NCBI GenBank assembly: GCA_963756515.1
Contig: CAVWNV010000002.1
Location: forward strand, 124,001 to 188,000
Length of the DNA stretch: 64,000 nt
Direction: 5' to 3'
Source of the DNA: Bog-756 sp963756515
Lineage (GTDB): Bacteria; Actinomycetota; Acidimicrobiia; Acidimicrobiales; RAAP-2
Under the pieces are notes generated by a model. The model ran no database searches. It was not told where the DNA came from and saw only the letters and a list, made by a program, of their open reading frames with translations. A program made the translations under genes and the position numbers. Shown here piece by piece: positions 61,084 through 64,000 of this stretch (position 1 is the stretch's first letter; every line of letters starts with the position of its first letter).

Positions 61084-62078
61084 GCCGACGCCTGATCGTG
61101 CTGGGTGGGGGCGGATTCTTGGGATCACACCTGTGCGACCACCTCCTGGCCCGCGGCGACGAGGTGGTCTGTGTCGACGACTTTTCGACCGGCCGCCGGT
61201 CCAACGTGGCCCACCTGGACGGCCGCCCCGATTTCACACTGGTCGAGGCGGACATCACGACCTCCTTACCCGTCGACGGGGTCGTCGACGGGGTCTTCAA
61301 CCTGGCCAGTCCGGCGTCGCCCCCCGACTACCTGGCCCTGCCACTCGAGACCCTGGCCGTCGGGAGCGAGGGCACCCGCCGGGGTCTGGAGTTGGCCCAC
61401 CGGCACGGCGCCCGGTTCCTGATGGCGTCGACCAGCGAGGTGTACGGCGATCCGGACGTGCACCCCCAGACCGAGCAGTACTGGGGCAACGTCAACTCGA
61501 TCGGCCCCCGCAGTGTCTACGACGAGGCCAAGCGCTTCGCCGAGGCGCTGACCATGGCCCACCACCGGACCCTGGGCGCCGACGTGGCCATCGTCCGCAT
61601 CTTCAACACGTACGGTCCACGACTCCGTCCCGACGACGGCAGGGTGGTCTCGAACTTCCTCATCCAGGCCCTCCGGGGTGAACCACTCACCGTCTACGGT
61701 GACGGCAGCCAGACCAGGAGCCTCTGCTACGTCGACGACGAGGTGCGGGGGCTGATGGCGCTGTTCGACTCCGAACTGACCGGACCGGTCAACATCGGCA
61801 ATCCCGACGAGTACACCGTGCTGGAGTTGGCCCGGACGGTGGTGGACCTGTTCCGGTCCCCGTCCCCGATCGTCCACCGGCCGCTCCCGGTCGACGACCC
61901 CACCCGCCGCCGCCCGGACATCACCCTGGCCCGGACCGCCCTCGGGTGGGAGCCCACCACTGCGCTCCGCGACGGCCTGGCCCGCACGGCCGCGGCAGTG
62001 GCCGAGGAGGAGGGGGTCGACCTTCCGGTACCGTCCACCATCGACGAGGGGCCGAGCGGCCACAATGGGAATCAGTGA
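61080..62078 (+). CDS. uxs: UDP-glucuronate decarboxylase (UDP-xylose synthase)
   Basis: A 332-residue extended SDR: LGGGGFLGSHLCDHLL, FNLASPASPPDY, STSEVYGDPDVHPQ, YWGNVNSIGPRSVYDEAKR (Tyr147, Lys151) and RIFNTYGPRL. The PASP and WGNVN-IGPRSxYDE motifs are typical of Uxs. It converts UDP-glucuronate to UDP-xylose. It overlaps ugd by 4 nt, and their pairing in one operon supports the assignment. Confidence 0.9.
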   Translation: MSRRLIVLGGGGFLGSHLCDHLLARGDEVVCVDDFSTGRRSNVAHLDGRPDFTLVEADITTSLPVDGVVDGVFNLASPASPPDYLALPLETLAVGSEGTRRGLELAHRHGARFLMASTSEVYGDPDVHPQTEQYWGNVNSIGPRSVYDEAKRFAEALTMAHHRTLGADVAIVRIFNTYGPRLRPDDGRVVSNFLIQALRGEPLTVYGDGSQTRSLCYVDDEVRGLMALFDSELTGPVNIGNPDEYTVLELARTVVDLFRSPSPIVHRPLPVDDPTRRRPDITLARTALGWEPTTALRDGLARTAAAVAEEEGVDLPVPSTIDEGPSGHNGNQ

Positions 62079-62120
62079 CTCGGCTCCGATGCCGAGCCAC
62101 CGGATGAGGAGACCCGACTG

Positions 62121-62873
62121 ATGACTGATGGCGACGGGGCCGTCGACCCGACCGCAGAGACCACCGGTCCTGACCGGTACCACCTGCTGTCGGTCATCGT
62201 TCCGGTCTTCAACGAGCGGACCACGGTGGCCGAGGTGATCCGACGTATCCGCAGCGTGAAGCTCCCGTTCGACGTCGAGGTGATCGTGGTGGACGACGGG
62301 TCCTCGGACGGGACCGACAAGGTGCTCCAGGCCCTGGGTGACTCGACCATCCGGGTCATCGACCACAAGGTCAACCTGGGCAAGGGGGCGGCCGTCCGGA
62401 CCGGCCTGGAGGCCATCCGTGGCGATCTGGTCTTGGTGCAGGACGCCGACCTCGAGTACGACCCGAATGACTGGGCCAAGCTCCTCGAGCCGATCCTCAG
62501 GGGCAAGGCCGAGGTGGTCTACGGCAGCCGCTTCACCGGCGAGCGCAAGAACATGCTCCCGCTCCACTGGATCGGCAACCGTTTCCTGTCACTCCTGACG
62601 AACCTCCTCTACTCCTCGACCCTCTCGGACATGGAGACGTGCTACAAGCTGTTCGACCGGAAGGTCCTCGAGGGCATCACCATCGAGTCGAACCGGTTCG
62701 AGTTCGAACCGGAGATCACCGCCAAAGTCCTCCGGCGGGGCTACCGGATCTACGAGGTACCGATCTCGTATGCCGGCCGCGAGCCCGACGAGGGCAAGAA
62801 GATCACCTGGCGGGACGGGTTCGGAGCCGTCAAGGCGCTGGTCAAGTACCGCTTCGTCCGGCTCGAGTCGTGA
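62121..62873 (+). CDS. GT2 glycosyltransferase, DPM1-like
   Basis: A 250-residue GT-A fold enzyme: VIVPVFNERTTVAEVI, VVDDGSSDG, NLGKGAAVRTGLEAIRGD and QDADLEYDPNDW with the DxD motif, and FEFEPEITAKVLRRGYRIYEVPISY. These are the marks of polyprenyl-phosphate mannosyl/glucosyl transferases. There is no membrane helix, so the polyprenol comes from the membrane surface. A GAGGAGA ribosome site precedes the ATG. It overlaps the next gene by 4 nt (GTGA). Confidence 0.88.
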   Translation: MTDGDGAVDPTAETTGPDRYHLLSVIVPVFNERTTVAEVIRRIRSVKLPFDVEVIVVDDGSSDGTDKVLQALGDSTIRVIDHKVNLGKGAAVRTGLEAIRGDLVLVQDADLEYDPNDWAKLLEPILRGKAEVVYGSRFTGERKNMLPLHWIGNRFLSLLTNLLYSSTLSDMETCYKLFDRKVLEGITIESNRFEFEPEITAKVLRRGYRIYEVPISYAGREPDEGKKITWRDGFGAVKALVKYRFVRLES

Positions 62874-63775
62874 CCGGTCGCGCCCCCGGGCGCGAAGCGG
62901 GGGACGGGATCGGTGGAGGTCCGCGCACGGCGATCGCCGTCGTCGTGGTCAACTACGAGTCGGGTCCGGCGCTCCTCCGATGTGTCGAGGGGTGGCAGGC
63001 CGACGGGGCGGCCGAGGTGGTGATCGTGGACAACGGGTCCCGCGACGGCTCGGTCGAGCGGGTGCGGACACGATTCCCCGATCTCGAGGTGGTGGTGCCA
63101 GGTGAAAACCTGGGCTACGGCTCGGCGGCCAACCGGGGCGTGGCCGCGGCGGTATCGCCCATGATCCTGGTGTGCAATCCCGATCTCGACGTCCGGCCCG
63201 GGGCCCTCGCCACCCTGGCCGAGGCGTTGGACCAGAACTCAGAGTGCGCCATGGTGGGCCCGATGATCCGCACCAGCGGCGGGGAGCGATACCCCTCGGC
63301 GCGCAAGTTCCCGTCGCTCGTCGATGCCGGCGGGCACGCGCTCTTCGGTATCTTCGCCCCCGGAAACCGGTTCACCCGTTCGTATCAACAGGCCGACCTC
63401 GTGGATCGCCCCGACGGCCCGACGGTGGTCGACTGGCTGTCGGGGGCGTGCTTTCTGGTCCGCCGGTCCGCGTTCGAAGAAGTCGGCGGGTTCGACGAGT
63501 CGTACTTCATGTATGCCGAGGACGTCGATCTCTGTTGGCGCCTGCATGAGGCCGGGTGGACGGTGTCGTGGGTCCCCGACGCCGAGGTGACGCACCATCA
63601 GGGGGTCTCCACCGACCATCACCCCTACCAGATGATCCTCGAGCACCATCGCTCCCTCCTGCGCTTCGCCCTCCGGACCAGCCGTGGATGGCGCCGGGCC
63701 CTGCTGCCCCTGGTGGTGCTCGGGATCGGCGTCCGGGGGTGCCTGGCCGTGGTGGCCCGCGCCTCCCAGGGCTAG
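62870..63775 (+). CDS. GT2 glycosyltransferase, rhamnosyltransferase-like
   Basis: A 301-residue GT-A enzyme: AVVVVNYESGPALLRCVEG, VIVDNGSRDGS, VCNPDLDVRPGAL with DxD, GACFLVRRSAFEEVGGFDE and YAEDVDLCWRL. This is the WbbL-like group, which includes dTDP-rhamnose transferases; with rmlD nearby a rhamnosyltransferase is likely. The GTG start at 62870 overlaps the preceding stop. A hydrophobic C-terminal segment (LLPLVVLGIGVRGCLAVVA) may sit at the membrane. Confidence 0.85.
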   Translation: MTGRAPGREAGDGIGGGPRTAIAVVVVNYESGPALLRCVEGWQADGAAEVVIVDNGSRDGSVERVRTRFPDLEVVVPGENLGYGSAANRGVAAAVSPMILVCNPDLDVRPGALATLAEALDQNSECAMVGPMIRTSGGERYPSARKFPSLVDAGGHALFGIFAPGNRFTRSYQQADLVDRPDGPTVVDWLSGACFLVRRSAFEEVGGFDESYFMYAEDVDLCWRLHEAGWTVSWVPDAEVTHHQGVSTDHHPYQMILEHHRSLLRFALRTSRGWRRALLPLVVLGIGVRGCLAVVARASQG

Positions 63776-63824
63776 CTGGCGCGTCCGGGTCGCCAGATCC
63801 CAGGCTGTAGGGTGTCGTCCGATC

Positions 63825-64000
63825 ATGGCCAGTAAGTCGACGGGCAAGAGCAACTCGACCGGGAGATGGGTGGAGCGAGCCGCCACCACCGGTGGCGGAC
63901 GGACCTACCGCGGCCAGATGCCGGTGAACTGGTATGCCAGCCTGGCCATCATCTGCGTCATCGGCCTCCTGCTGATCGGGTTCAGCCGGTACCAGCGGAC
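63825..64000 (+). CDS. Membrane protein, N-terminal part only
   Basis: The 58 residues seen begin MASKSTGKSNSTGRW, then RAATTGGGRTYRGQMPVNWYAS, and enter a transmembrane helix (LAIICVIGLLLIGFSRY) before the window ends. I recall the TYRGQxPVNWYxS motif in actinobacterial membrane-anchored proteins of unknown function. TAGGGT eleven bases upstream of the ATG may be its -10. Confidence 0.65.
   Translation, partial: MASKSTGKSNSTGRWVERAATTGGGRTYRGQMPVNWYASLAIICVIGLLLIGFSRYQR

Noticed and set aside
1..64000. tRNA or rRNA genes
   Set aside because: No cloverleaf-like sequences or rRNA segments were noticed in the intergenic gaps, which are mostly below 250 bp. This was by eye only.

Overview
The window is a high-GC chromosomal segment, densely packed with genes on both strands. 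It looks actinobacterial, and most like the class Acidimicrobiia; that placement is inferred from gene content, not from a marker phylogeny. Supporting signs are a SUF system with SufU, a Rieske ferredoxin and SufC side by side, a homodimeric-type pyruvate dehydrogenase E1 (AceE), a PPOX/F420-type flavoprotein, an actinobacterial HhH-GPD family protein, DUF222/HNH, the many GTG starts, and what look like frequent leaderless promoters. I saw no tRNA, rRNA, CRISPR array, prophage or insertion sequence.

Layout. 1-8554: an Fe-S assembly (SUF) region broken up by unrelated genes: 3' end of sufB, a small four-cysteine protein, a crotonase (minus), sufD-Rieske-sufC on plus, an LCP cell-wall ligase, then sufC2-sufS-sufU on minus. 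8673-15054: glycogen debranching-type enzyme, metallo-hydrolase, acyl-CoA dehydrogenase, exported protein, thiE and an HhH-GPD protein. 15102-15601: remnant of a frameshifted surface-protein gene. 15743-26889: central carbon and lipoylation: aceE, rnhA, an SDR, an ABC exporter, E3 (lpd), E2 and a LipB-LipA fusion gene. 26897-30448: M24 peptidase, SDR, DUF389 membrane protein, a membrane-anchored hypothetical. 30541-37539: metH, a cobalamin adenosyltransferase with a long KTAG-repeat tail, pepA and gpsA. 37494-46159: conserved hypotheticals, PPOX protein, a TetR/epimerase divergon with clear operator-like repeats, a divergent P450, EfeO, secreted phosphoesterase, nitroreductase. 46362-56439: rhodanese-MoeB protein, methylmalonyl-CoA mutase large subunit, DUF222/HNH, a frameshifted MFS gene, small membrane proteins, M20 amidohydrolase and a biotin-dependent carboxylase alpha subunit. 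56529-63775: birA, then a sugar-nucleotide/glycan run (rmlB-like, rmlD, ugd, uxs, two GT2 transferases), ending in a partial membrane protein.

How the genes fit together. AceE, E2 and E3 need lipoate, which the adjoining LipB-LipA fusion would supply; LipA in turn consumes Fe-S clusters made by SUF. The carboxylase alpha subunit is biotinylated by the divergently encoded BirA and, if it is a propionyl-CoA carboxylase, would feed the methylmalonyl-CoA mutase, whose adenosylcobalamin can come from the PduO-type adenosyltransferase. The last cluster points to rhamnose- and xylose-containing surface polysaccharide.

The most noteworthy signals are the LipB-LipA fusion; a repeated TANNNT hexamer placed 6-7 nt before many start codons (leaderless transcription), with two cases where a leaderless mini-ORF overlaps the GTG start of the main gene; in-frame tandem repeats of 9, 12 and 18 bp inside housekeeping enzymes; an RmlB homologue whose catalytic Asp is Cys; a P450 without the usual oxygen-activating motif; and two sufC paralogues in a scattered SUF locus.
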